Origin: Catellatospora sp. KI3
GTDB taxonomy: Bacteria > Actinomycetota > Actinomycetes > Mycobacteriales > Micromonosporaceae
Length of the DNA: 64,000 nucleotides
NCBI RefSeq assembly: GCF_029948125.1
Contig: NZ_JASAMB010000011.1
Coordinates: 62,001-126,000 of the forward strand
Direction of reading: 5' to 3'
Below, in pieces: positions 1 through 7,743 of this stretch (its first letter is position 1; every line of letters begins with the position of its first letter). The position numbers were made by a program, and so were the translations under genes. Below the pieces are notes generated by a model. That model saw only the letters and a program-made list of their open reading frames with translations, did not search any database and was not told the origin of the DNA.

Positions 1-957
1 CAGGTCGCTCTTGATGTGCAGCTCCGCGCCCAGGTCGAAGGGCAGCAGCTCGGGCCGCACCTTGTTCACGACCTCGGCGTCCTCGTAGAAGATCTTCAAG
101 GTGCGCTGCACGGCGTTCTTGTCGGCCCACTTGCCGGTGAAGAAGGTGCGCAGCGCCACCCACTTGACCAGGGTGGTCGTCTCGTCGATCGGGATGTTCG
201 TGTCGTAGATGATCAGCTCGCCGATCGGCAGCCGCACGTGCAGCTTGATCATGTTCGGCAGCATCCAGCCCGCCGAGGTGCGCACCGGCGGCCGGTTGTT
301 CAGGTCGCCCTTGTTCCGGTTGAGCATCGACCAGATGCCCTTGGGGCGCGGCGGGAACAGGTCGACGGTGGCGAACGCCGACCACTCGTCCGGCACCTCC
401 AGCTCGTACTCCTGCACCTCCGGGCGCTCCGGGTTGCCGAACGCGCCCGCGTGCACGAACGGGGCGTGCGCGATGTCGCAGCCGTTCTCCAGGATCCGCT
501 CGTAGTTGGAGTGCCACAGGAACTCGCCGGTCACCGCCCGGAAGCGGCCGCCGTTCTCCTTGAGGTCGTCGAACTCCGGCCACACCGGCAGCGGCGGGCG
601 CTCGGCCTCGGGCAGGTCGCCGAGGAACACCCACACGAAGCCGTACTTCTCCTGCACCGGGTACGAGTCGACGCGCGCCTTCTTCGGGATGGCGCGCCCC
701 GGCAGGTTCGCCGGGATCTTGGTGCACTGCCCGTCCGCGTCGTACTCCCAGCCGTGGTACGGGCAGACGATGCAGCCGTCCTTGGTCCAGCCGCCCGACA
801 GCGCCGCACCCCGGTGCACGCACAGGTCCGACAGCGCCACCGGGCGGCCCTTCGGGGTGCGGTACAGCGCCAGGTGCTGGCCCAGCACGGTCACCCGCAT
901 CGGCTTGGTGGTGACCCGGTCGGCGAACTCGACCGCGTACCAGAAGTTCTTCAGCAT
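1..957 (-). CDS. Rieske [2Fe-2S] aromatic ring-hydroxylating/PAO-type oxygenase, partial (C-terminus beyond window)
   Basis: Oxygenase component of a Rieske non-haem iron system. 319 residues are present and the C-terminus lies off the window. The Rieske ligands are C46/H48 and C65/H68 (CVH...CPYH). The mononuclear iron motif is N158-x2-D161-x2-H164-x4-H169, the arrangement of the PAO/VanA/KshA group. The ATG at 957 has a GGAGG six bases upstream. It is the last visible gene of the leftward operon from 4307 and starts two bases after the alpha/beta hydrolase stop. Sharing an operon with an RCCR homologue recalls plant pheophorbide a oxygenase, also a Rieske enzyme that acts just before RCCR. 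That substrate is inference; an aromatic, steroid or heterocycle oxygenase is the alternative. Electrons must come from a reductase not seen here. Confidence 0.9.
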   Translation of the reverse strand, partial: MLKNFWYAVEFADRVTTKPMRVTVLGQHLALYRTPKGRPVALSDLCVHRGAALSGGWTKDGCIVCPYHGWEYDADGQCTKIPANLPGRAIPKKARVDSYPVQEKYGFVWVFLGDLPEAERPPLPVWPEFDDLKENGGRFRAVTGEFLWHSNYERILENGCDIAHAPFVHAGAFGNPERPEVQEYELEVPDEWSAFATVDLFPPRPKGIWSMLNRNKGDLNNRPPVRTSAGWMLPNMIKLHVRLPIGELIIYDTNIPIDETTTLVKWVALRTFFTGKWADKNAVQRTLKIFYEDAEVVNKVRPELLPFDLGAELHIKSDL

Positions 958-959
958 CT

Positions 960-1922
960 CTACCTCCGCTGGATCGATGCGACGCCGTGGTGGGCGGTGA
1001 GCTTGTCCCACTCGGTGAACGACGCCGGGTCACCGCTCAGGTGCATCCGGCAGAAGACGGCCAGCAGGTCGGCGAGCAGCGCCCGGTGCGCGGCCGGGTC
1101 GCCGTCGGGGGCCTGGTCCAGGAACGCCCGCGCGGCGGTGTGGTCGACCGGGTCCACGATCGCGAAGTGGTTGGCCCCGGCCAGGCGGATCAGCGCGTTG
1201 GCGCCGTCGCGGTCGGGCAGCGCCTCGTCGAACGTGCGCGTGATCGGGTCGCGCCGGGCGGCCGCGTCCTCGCCGTACCGGTCGGCGGAGCCGTTGATGA
1301 CCCCGTCGTTGGTGCCGCCGACCAGCAGCACCGGGCAGTCCGCCTGCGCGGGCAGCACCGTACCGGCCGGCCAGCCGAGCATCGTGGCGACCATGTTGTG
1401 CGCACCGTACGTCGCGACCGCCTTGACCTCCGGCACGAAGCTCGCCGACTGCAGCGCGACCGTGCCGCCCGCCGAGTGGCCGATCAGGGCCACCCGGTCC
1501 AGGTCCAGCAGCCCGGCCACCGGGCCGGTCATCGACGCCAGCGCGTCGAGCACCGGCCGCAGCGACGGGCAGGTCGGCCGCTTGCCGTAGCCGTCGGGCC
1601 GGGCCGCGTCCAGGTCCACGCCCGGTGTGATGCCGTGCAGGCCCCCGAACAGGGTGCCGACCCAGTCGTAGGTGACCGCGACGATGCCGCGCTCGGCCAG
1701 CCGGGTGGCCAGCCAGCGGTACGCCTCCTGCCCGACGTTCACGCCGGACACGATCACCGCCACCGGGAACGGCGCCCCGGCCGGGTCGGCGGCCATCACG
1801 CCCGACAGCCGCTCCCGGTCGCTGCCGTCCGGCGCGGCCGGGTAGTAGACGCGCAGGTGGGCCGTGTCGAACGGGGCCTCGTGGCCGGGGATCGTCGCGG
1901 CCCACCACACCGAGCGGATCAT
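960..1922 (-). CDS. alpha/beta hydrolase, chlorophyllase/PAF-acetylhydrolase-like, cytoplasmic
   Basis: A 320-residue serine hydrolase. The nucleophile elbow is GHSAGG with S150; the likely acid is D206 (GGTNDG) and the likely base H252 (GANHF). No signal peptide is seen. The N-terminal layout (a VIVSG oxyanion region, then ERGIVAVTYDW) resembles dienelactone hydrolases and plant chlorophyllases, where a similar HGF...ASHGFIVVAPQ segment precedes the serine. The ATG at 1922 overlaps the RCCR-like stop as ATGA, so the two are translationally coupled. In this operon an ester-cleaving role on a tetrapyrrole side chain is plausible but unproven. Family is secure, substrate is not. Confidence 0.85.
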   Translation of the reverse strand: MIRSVWWAATIPGHEAPFDTAHLRVYYPAAPDGSDRERLSGVMAADPAGAPFPVAVIVSGVNVGQEAYRWLATRLAERGIVAVTYDWVGTLFGGLHGITPGVDLDAARPDGYGKRPTCPSLRPVLDALASMTGPVAGLLDLDRVALIGHSAGGTVALQSASFVPEVKAVATYGAHNMVATMLGWPAGTVLPAQADCPVLLVGGTNDGVINGSADRYGEDAAARRDPITRTFDEALPDRDGANALIRLAGANHFAIVDPVDHTAARAFLDQAPDGDPAAHRALLADLLAVFCRMHLSGDPASFTEWDKLTAHHGVASIQRR

Positions 1923-2722
1923 CGCGGCCGCTCCAGTTCCCGGTCCCCGCCCCACAGGCCGCGCACCAGGCGGTCGGTGGTCTCCTGGCCGAAGAAGCGC
2001 ACGCCCATCACGTTGGCCGGGTCGCGCTCGGCGATGTTGCGCCGCATCCGCAGGTCGGTCTCGGCGAGCGCGGCGCGCTCGGACTCCGGCACCGGCGGCG
2101 CGTTGTCGACCCAGCCCAGCCAGCGGTCCACGTGCTCGTGGGTCAGCTTGCGGACGACGTCGATGTTGCGCTCGCTGCGCCCGAACGAGTAGCAGTACGC
2201 CGTCGGGCTGAGGCTGGCCCGGATGAAGCCCGCCCGCGAGACGAAGTACTCGAACTCGGGGTCCTGCCGGTGGGCCAGCCAGTCCGCGTCCAGCGGCGCG
2301 TAGTACTCGTCGTAGTACTCGCCGTCCTCGATCAGGTTCACCCGGGGCACGGAGTCGAGGTAGAACCAGCCTTCGGGCCATACCAGCAGGGCCAGGCCCA
2401 GGTGGGGCACCTTGACCTGCGGGCCGAGCCAGACGGTCAGGTGCAGGTTGGCGAAGCTCGCGCTGGGGTTGCCCAGCCACGAGTGCACCATCCAGTCGAC
2501 CTCGGGGCCGCTGTAGGCGGCCAGCGAGCCGCCGGGGCCGTCGGGATAGGTCCCGTACGACTCCAGGGCCAGCGTCGACGGGTCGCGCTTCAGCTCGAAC
2601 CGGGCGTCGATCTTCGCCTTGAGCTCGGCGAGCAGCTGCTGCCACTGGTGGAACGTCTCGTGGACGTCGACGACGGGGGAGTTGTCGACCATGTCCTCGA
2701 CGTGGCGGAGGGTCTCGGCCAC
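1919..2722 (-). CDS. red chlorophyll catabolite reductase (RCCR) family protein
   Basis: A 267-residue homologue of plant RCCR, the ferredoxin-dependent bilin-reductase-fold enzyme that reduces red chlorophyll catabolite. From memory of Arabidopsis ACD2 I can align three blocks: residues 76-130 (WMVHSWL, then a stretch ending in YLDSVPR, compare LDLPPR); 166-175 (FIRASLSPTA against FVRSAFSPTA); and 215-258 (ER...DLRMRRNI, then VRFFGQETTDRLV against PRMFGEEVSSRVV). The plant catalytic Glu appears to be replaced, near A111, so the chemistry may differ. GTG start at 2722 with AGGTAGG upstream, four bases after the nitrilase gene; it is coupled to the hydrolase downstream. Family assignment is by eye. 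Confidence 0.8.
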   Translation of the reverse strand: MAETLRHVEDMVDNSPVVDVHETFHQWQQLLAELKAKIDARFELKRDPSTLALESYGTYPDGPGGSLAAYSGPEVDWMVHSWLGNPSASFANLHLTVWLGPQVKVPHLGLALLVWPEGWFYLDSVPRVNLIEDGEYYDEYYAPLDADWLAHRQDPEFEYFVSRAGFIRASLSPTAYCYSFGRSERNIDVVRKLTHEHVDRWLGWVDNAPPVPESERAALAETDLRMRRNIAERDPANVMGVRFFGQETTDRLVRGLWGGDRELERPR

Positions 2723-2726
2723 CGGC

Positions 2727-4307
2727 CTACCTTTCTGTTAGTGCTTGGAGCAGCCGCCACGGGCGGCCGTCGACGAGATCGGTGTTGCGCGAGACGAGCC
2801 GGTTGGCGGCCTGCGCGGGAGCCACCTCGGCCCGGCCGGACGGCTGCCCGGCGGGGACGGTGGTGACCACGGGGTGGCTGATCCGGCCGGTGAACGGCCC
2901 CTGCCAGTTGGTCCACAGCGTGAAGTCGGGCGACATCGCGAAGACCGCGCTGTCCTGGTCCAGCGGTGCGGCGGCGATGACGTTGAGCCGGTTCTCGGCC
3001 GCCCGCTCGGGCAGGCCCAGGCTGAGCTCCCAGCTCTCGGCCGCGGTGAACGGCACCGCGACCACGTCGGCGTCGGCCAGCGCGGCCAGCCGGAACACCT
3101 CGGGGTAGAACGAGTCGGCCCCGGCGACCAGCGCGAGGCGCCCCCAGGGCAGGTCCACCATGAGCGGGCCCTCGGTGTCGGCGTCCTCGCCGTGCAGCGG
3201 CTGCTGCGCGGCGACCGGCCCGGCCGCGTTCACCAGCACCGTCGACCCGTCCGCGGCGCGGGTCACCGCGTGGGCGGCGGTGCCGTCCAGGGCGGCGGCC
3301 AGCAGCTGCGGGTCGGCGTCGGCGACCACGACCAGCTGCGCACCGCCGGCCGCGGCCAGGGCGGTCTCGCGGGACACGGTCGCGGCGTCGCCGCGCACCA
3401 CCGCGACCGGCAGCGTGGCCGCGCCCGCGGGGCGCAGCCGGCCGGTCGGCGGGTACGCGATCGGGGCGTACAGCTCGGGGCGGCGGCTGGCCAGGATGTC
3501 GGTCCCGTCCGGACGGCGCTTGTCGTCGGCCAGGTCCGGGTCGATGTCGGCGATCACGACGGCCTCGCCGGTGCGCGGCCCGCGCGCCACCACCGTGCCG
3601 TCCGGGGCGACGATCTGGCTCTCCCCGGCCCCGTGCAGCCACTGCGCGGGCACGCCCAGCGCGGCGCTCAGCCGCGGCAGGTGCTCCTCGGGCAGCAGCG
3701 GGCCGATCTTGTTCGCGGCGACGACCCACACCTTGTTCTCGGCGGCGCGCACCGGGATGTGCAGGCTCGCCTCGTCGGTGGCGAACGAGTTGAGGCTGTT
3801 GAGCAGCACCTGCGCGCCGCGCAGGGCCAGGCCCCGGGCCACCTCGTTGAGCACGCCCTCCATGCAGGCGTACATGCCCAGCCGCCCCAGCGGGGTGTCG
3901 ATGATCGGGCCGACCTCGGTGGCCGTATCCAGGTGGTCGTTCTCGGCACCCATCAGGGTCTGCTTGTCGCACTGGCCGAGCAGTCCGCCGTCGGGGCCGA
4001 ACAGGAAGTTGGTGCCGCCGGTGCGGCCGTCGGCGTGGGCGTGCGTGACGTTTATCTTCACGTGTACGCCGTGCTGCCGGGCCCGGTCGGCGACCGCGGT
4101 CAGGAACGGGTCGCCGGGCCGGGTGGCGAGGCGGTGCGCCTGCGCGCGGTCGGCGTAGTAGGAAAGGTGGTTGCAGAACTCGGGCAGGACGATCAGTTGC
4201 GCACCCTGCGCGGCCGCGTCGTCGATCAGGCGCAGACAGGCGGCCAGGTTGGCCTCGACGTCCTGGCCTGCGGCGAGCTGCACCGCGGCGACCCGTACTG
4301 GAGCCAT
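2727..4307 (-). CDS. tandem nitrilase-superfamily (carbon-nitrogen hydrolase) protein, second domain degenerate
   Basis: A 526-residue protein with two carbon-nitrogen hydrolase domains. The first (about 1-270) has the full catalytic triad E43 (VLPEF), K115 (QCDKQT) and C148 (YACMEG), so it should hydrolyse an amide, nitrile or carbamoyl bond. The second (about 300-520) keeps the fold pattern, but the nucleophile position reads GADSFYPE with no Cys, so it is probably inactive and structural. The ATG at 4307 has GGAG upstream and follows an IclR-type operator. It is the first gene of the operon running nitrilase, RCCR-like, hydrolase, Rieske oxygenase. An amide-trimming role on a nitrogenous catabolite is inferred. 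Confidence 0.85.
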   Translation of the reverse strand: MAPVRVAAVQLAAGQDVEANLAACLRLIDDAAAQGAQLIVLPEFCNHLSYYADRAQAHRLATRPGDPFLTAVADRARQHGVHVKINVTHAHADGRTGGTNFLFGPDGGLLGQCDKQTLMGAENDHLDTATEVGPIIDTPLGRLGMYACMEGVLNEVARGLALRGAQVLLNSLNSFATDEASLHIPVRAAENKVWVVAANKIGPLLPEEHLPRLSAALGVPAQWLHGAGESQIVAPDGTVVARGPRTGEAVVIADIDPDLADDKRRPDGTDILASRRPELYAPIAYPPTGRLRPAGAATLPVAVVRGDAATVSRETALAAAGGAQLVVVADADPQLLAAALDGTAAHAVTRAADGSTVLVNAAGPVAAQQPLHGEDADTEGPLMVDLPWGRLALVAGADSFYPEVFRLAALADADVVAVPFTAAESWELSLGLPERAAENRLNVIAAAPLDQDSAVFAMSPDFTLWTNWQGPFTGRISHPVVTTVPAGQPSGRAEVAPAQAANRLVSRNTDLVDGRPWRLLQALTER

Positions 4308-4332
4308 ATGTGGTGTCTCCGGTTCCCCTAGC

Positions 4333-4345
4333 GAAACGCTGTTTC
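4333..4345. promoter_or_regulatory. IclR-type operator, site A
   Basis: GAAAC-GCT-GTTTC, a perfect 5-3-5 inverted repeat in the 90-bp gap between the divergent nitrilase/RCCR operon and the Dabb gene. It matches the other copies at 13.5, 16.3, 17.1, 33.2, 37.6 and 39.5 kb. The spacing resembles known IclR-family operators (TGGAAATNATTTCCA type). Confidence 0.65.
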
Positions 4346-4397
4346 CCGAAACTACACTCGCGGAGGCGTTTGCAACAGTGGTTGACCGGAGGTCGTG

Positions 4398-4679
4398 ATG
4401 CTGACCCACGTGGTGCTGATGACGTTCACCGACGCAGCCGATGCTGCCAAGGCCAAGGATCTTTTGGAAGGCCTGGTGGGCGCGGTTCCCGAGATTTCCT
4501 CACTGACCGTGCACCTCGACGAGCTGCACACCGCGGTCTCGGCGCACCTGTGCATGGTCAGCACCCATGCCGACGCCGCCGGGCTGGCCGGATACCAGGC
4601 GCACCCGGCGCACCTGGAGCTGGCGCAGTGGCTGCGCCCGCGCCTGGCCGCGCGCACGGTGGTCGACTACACCAGCTGA
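4398..4679 (+). CDS. Dabb (stress-responsive A/B barrel, ferredoxin-like) domain protein
   Basis: A 93-residue protein of the Dabb family: N-terminal LTHVVLMTF strand, a central LxVHLDEL strand, and a C-terminal HPAHLELAQWL helix followed by VVDYTS. Members are small dimeric barrels, some of them cyclases or decarboxylases acting on aromatic or polyketide-like substrates. The ATG at 4398 is preceded five bases upstream by GGAGG; a GTG at 4395 is also in frame. It is divergent from the nitrilase/RCCR operon and shares operator A, so it is probably co-induced. Substrate unknown. Confidence 0.8.
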   Translation: MLTHVVLMTFTDAADAAKAKDLLEGLVGAVPEISSLTVHLDELHTAVSAHLCMVSTHADAAGLAGYQAHPAHLELAQWLRPRLAARTVVDYTS

Positions 4680-4685
4680 GACGGC

Positions 4686-4717
4686 CCCGCAGCCCGGCCG
4701 GGTGGCCGGGCTGCGGG
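4686..4717. terminator. bidirectional hairpin terminator
   Basis: A perfect 14-bp stem (CCCGCAGCCCGGCC and its complement) with a GGGT loop, between convergent genes ending at 4679 (+) and 4736 (-). Confidence 0.85.
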
Positions 4718-4735
4718 ACCAGACGTTCCTCCAGG

Positions 4736-6049
4736 TCAGGGACGCGGCGGGTACGGGCGACCGTAGGGCGACCGCGACGGCCGCACGGTCGGCGACGCCG
4801 ACGGGCTGCGCGAAGGCGACATGCTCGGCGACGGGCTGGTGGAAGGCGACGCGCTCGGCGACGGACTGGTCGAGGGCGACGCGCTCGGCGACGGGCTGGT
4901 CGAGGGCGAGGCACTGGGCGACGGGCTCACCGAGGTCGACGGGCTGACCGACGGGGTCGGCGAGGTCGCCACGCAGTTCAGCGTAGCGGTGAACGGGGCG
5001 TAGTGGACCTCGCCGCCGTTGGCGTTCGGACCGCCCATGGTGATGCTCTCGGTGATGACCTGGCCCTCGATGTTGTTCGGGGACAGGTCGATCAGGTCGG
5101 CGTTGGGCGCGTAGAGAGTGCCCTCCAGGGTGGCCGCGGTCGACGGCATGGTGATCGACGAGGCCGTGGGGAAGTTCCACAGGATGAACGGCGCCTGGCC
5201 GATGCCGATGCCCGCCTGGTTCGGCACGTCGAAGACGTAGGTGTTGTCCGCCGAGGTGTCCACGTTGACCAGCAGCGGCTGGGTGGCCGTCGGGCTGTTG
5301 TTGAACGTCAGCGAGACGAGGTTGTCCAGCTCCACCCCGGTCAGGTTGAGCACGTTCGTGGTGTTCGGGGCGAGGGTGATGTAGGCCTGGGTGAGCGGCG
5401 CGATCGGCCGCGACAGCGGCACGCCGTTGGCGTTGGTCAGGATGACGTTGTTGGTGCACCCCGCCAGCGCGGTCGAGCTGTTGCGGAAGTCGGTGAAGGC
5501 GGCGGCGAAGTCGATGACCGACTGGAGCACCGAGGTGACCGGCTGGGTCAGCCGCAGCTCGACCCGCGGCGTGCCCTCGTAGGGGGTGTTCACGGGCACG
5601 ATGTGGGTGTTGCCGGGGGCGTTGTTGGAGTCGACGTTGAGGACCTGGGAGCCGGTGACGTCGCCGAGCTTGGCGTAGGCGTTGTTGTTGTTCACCGCCA
5701 GGATCGCGCCGGGTGCGCTGGTGAGCCAGTTGATGGCCCCGCCGATGACCAGCGCGCTGGGGTGCGTACCGTCGCCCGGGGCGATGAAGGTGCCCGGACT
5801 GCTGCCCGCGACCTGGAACGGTCCGCCGATGCGCAGGTTGCCGCCCAGGGCCAGCGGGCCCTCGATCTCGTTGCTGGTGAGGTCGGCGTTCTCGTCGACG
5901 AACACGTTGAAGCCGAGGGCCGCGGCGGTCGGGTTGGTGGGGCTGGCCAGCGCCGCCCCGCCTGGGCCGAGCATGACGACCGCCGCCATGGTGCTGACCC
6001 CGATGGAGACTGATGCGGCAATCATGCCGCGAAGTACTGGTTTCCGCAT
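4736..6049 (-). CDS. secreted choice-of-anchor A family protein with Ser/Pro-rich repeat tail
   Basis: 437 residues. A Sec-type signal (about 1-37, ending ALAS) is followed by a choice-of-anchor A beta-helical domain beginning near GFNVFVDENADL and containing GGNLRIGG, ...AINWL and LEGTLYAPNADL motifs, through about residue 365. The last 70 residues are low complexity, with near-perfect SPSPSASPST repeats, then a basic Arg/Pro-rich end. No LPXTG motif or C-terminal membrane helix is visible, so it may be released or held non-covalently in the wall. ATG at 6049. It does not obviously belong to the surrounding catabolic genes and has no GAAAC operator. Confidence 0.8.
   Translation of the reverse strand: MRKPVLRGMIAASVSIGVSTMAAVVMLGPGGAALASPTNPTAAALGFNVFVDENADLTSNEIEGPLALGGNLRIGGPFQVAGSSPGTFIAPGDGTHPSALVIGGAINWLTSAPGAILAVNNNNAYAKLGDVTGSQVLNVDSNNAPGNTHIVPVNTPYEGTPRVELRLTQPVTSVLQSVIDFAAAFTDFRNSSTALAGCTNNVILTNANGVPLSRPIAPLTQAYITLAPNTTNVLNLTGVELDNLVSLTFNNSPTATQPLLVNVDTSADNTYVFDVPNQAGIGIGQAPFILWNFPTASSITMPSTAATLEGTLYAPNADLIDLSPNNIEGQVITESITMGGPNANGGEVHYAPFTATLNCVATSPTPSVSPSTSVSPSPSASPSTSPSPSASPSTSPSPSASPSTSPSPSMSPSRSPSASPTVRPSRSPYGRPYPPRP
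4775..4945 (-). repeat. in-frame Ser/Pro repeat tract (S-P-S-P-S-A-S-P-S-T type)
   Basis: Degenerate tandem repeats of about 36 bp encoding Ser-Pro-Ser-Ala units in the tail of the choice-of-anchor A protein. Such tracts commonly vary in copy number by slippage and act as wall-spanning linkers. Confidence 0.8.
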
Positions 6050-6155
6050 TGCTCGACCGTATAGCCAACTTGATGGCGATTAGGGCGATTTCCAAATCAT
6101 CCGTTCAGCCACATACGGGCAGTTCAGGGCACGTATTCTGCGGGAATGTCCACGG

Positions 6156-7598
6156 TCACGCGGTCGGGTATGCCGTCGCGCTCGCGCCCTGCCCGCCCGG
6201 CCGGAACGCCGCCGGCGCGTGCACCGAGCACAGCTGGGCGTACTCGGCGATGCCGGCCTCGCCGTACTCGCGGCCGTGGCCGGAGCGCTTCACCCCGCCG
6301 AACGGCGCCCGCAGCGCCATGCCGGTGCGGTTGTGCGTGTTCACGAAGACGAACCCGGCCTCGAGCCGTTTCGCCACGCGGAACGCCCGCTCCTCGTCCG
6401 CCGACCATACCGAGGCGCCCAGCCCCAGCTCGTCGGCGTTGGCGCGGGCGACCAGGTCGTCCTCACCGTCGTGCACCAGCAGCGGCACCGTCGGCCCGAA
6501 CTGCTCGGACACCACGACCGGATCGTCGTCGCCCACCCCGACCAGCAGCGTCGGCGCCACGAAGTGGCCGCCCGAAAGCTCCGTGCCCGGATGCACCCGG
6601 CCCAGCGCGAGCGCTGTCCCGCCCCGGGCCACGGCCCCGTCCACCAGCGCGGTCACCCGGGCGGCGGCCTCGGCGGTGATCACCGGACCCATGCTGACCC
6701 CCTCGGCCAGCGGATCGCCCAGGCACAGCACCTCCTCGGCGGCGCGCAGGTACGCGTCCACGAACTCGTCGTACCGCGCGCGCGGCACGTACAGCCGCTT
6801 GGCGGCCATGCACACCTGCCCGCTGGTGGCGAACGAGGCCATGACCAGGCGCCGCATCGGTTCCGGCGACAGGTCCGCGTCGTCGAGCAGCAGCACCGGA
6901 TCGTTGCCGCCCAGCTCCAGCACGGTCGGGGTGGTGCCCGCCGCCGCCGCGACCGCCCGCGCGGTCTGCTCGCCGCCGGTGAACGCCACCTTGCGCACCA
7001 GCGGGTGCCCGACCAGGGCCGCGCCCGCCGCCGCGTCGCCGTGCACGACGTGAAGCACGTCGGTGGGCAGCGCGCCCGCCAGCAGCCGTACCACCCGGTC
7101 GACGGCCAGCGGTGCCAGCGGCGACGGCTTCACCACGACGGTGTTGCCCGCCGCCAGCGCCGGCGCGATCTTCAGCAGCGACAGGATGATCGGGGCGTTC
7201 CACGGGGTGATCGCGGCGACCACGCCGTACGGGCGGCGGGTCAGCAGCAGCCGGCCCGCCGCGTCGTCGGTCTCGGTGTCGGCGAGCACCGCCGGGGCCC
7301 GGTCGGCGACCCAGCGCAGGTACGTCAGCGCGAACCCGAGCTCGCCCCGGCAGTCGCCCCGCACCTTGCCCGACTCGCGCGCCAGCAGCTCCGCGAGCGT
7401 GTCCAGCTGCGGTTCGACCGCCTCGGCGGCGGTACGCAGCAGCGCCGCCCGTTCGAGTGGACCGGTGCCAGCCCAGCCGTGTCGGGCGGCGTCGGCGGCC
7501 CCTACCACCGCGTCGACCTGCTCCGCCCCACTGACCGGCACCGACCCGACCAGCTCCCGCACCCTGGCCGGGTTGTACCGGCTGACCCGCTCGCTCAT
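6156..7598 (-). CDS. NAD(P)-dependent aldehyde dehydrogenase
   Basis: 480 residues, full length for the ALDH superfamily. It oxidises an aldehyde to the acid. Visible are the cofactor region around TPWNAP (131-136), VVKPSP (155-160), FTGG (206-209), the general base E228 (LELGGN) and the nucleophile C263 (SGQVCMA). The ATG at 7598 has GGGGAGG just upstream and is preferred to an upstream in-frame start. It lies 145 bp downstream of the FAD-monooxygenase gene on the same strand, the gap being filled by a palindromic repeat, so it may have its own promoter. Likely part of the catabolic set; substrate unknown. Confidence 0.9.
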   Translation of the reverse strand: MSERVSRYNPARVRELVGSVPVSGAEQVDAVVGAADAARHGWAGTGPLERAALLRTAAEAVEPQLDTLAELLARESGKVRGDCRGELGFALTYLRWVADRAPAVLADTETDDAAGRLLLTRRPYGVVAAITPWNAPIILSLLKIAPALAAGNTVVVKPSPLAPLAVDRVVRLLAGALPTDVLHVVHGDAAAGAALVGHPLVRKVAFTGGEQTARAVAAAAGTTPTVLELGGNDPVLLLDDADLSPEPMRRLVMASFATSGQVCMAAKRLYVPRARYDEFVDAYLRAAEEVLCLGDPLAEGVSMGPVITAEAAARVTALVDGAVARGGTALALGRVHPGTELSGGHFVAPTLLVGVGDDDPVVVSEQFGPTVPLLVHDGEDDLVARANADELGLGASVWSADEERAFRVAKRLEAGFVFVNTHNRTGMALRAPFGGVKRSGHGREYGEAGIAEYAQLCSVHAPAAFRPGGQGASATAYPTA

Positions 7599-7644
7599 CC
7601 CGCCCTCCCCGTCCGCCACGCGCGCCGCGCCCCGTCAAGATCGC

Positions 7645-7707
7645 TCAAGTTGCCGGGCAACTGGGCGTATCTTGGCCCCCGATCGGCCCGATTGCCCGGC
7701 AACTTGA
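7645..7707. repeat. intergenic palindromic element, family 2, copy 1
   Basis: Arms TCAAGTTGCCGGGCAA (7645-7660) and its exact complement (7692-7707), 16 bp each, around a 31-base centre. A related element is at 21115-21173. It could fold as a large hairpin between two tandem genes and attenuate or terminate transcription. Confidence 0.8.
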
Positions 7708-7743
7708 ACCGATCTTGAAGCGCGGGCGCGGGCGGGGGCGGGG

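Noticed and set aside
1919-2722. RCCR-like protein considered as a generic ferredoxin-bilin reductase (PcyA/HY2)
   Set aside because: The C-terminal block and SPTA segment fit RCCR better, though the shared fold means this is not fully excluded.
2745-6013. Long plus-strand frames of 500 or more codons opposite the nitrilase and anchor-protein genes
   Set aside because: Arg/Gly/Val/Gln-rich, no recognisable domain, and antiparallel to clear genes; typical shadows of high-GC codon bias.
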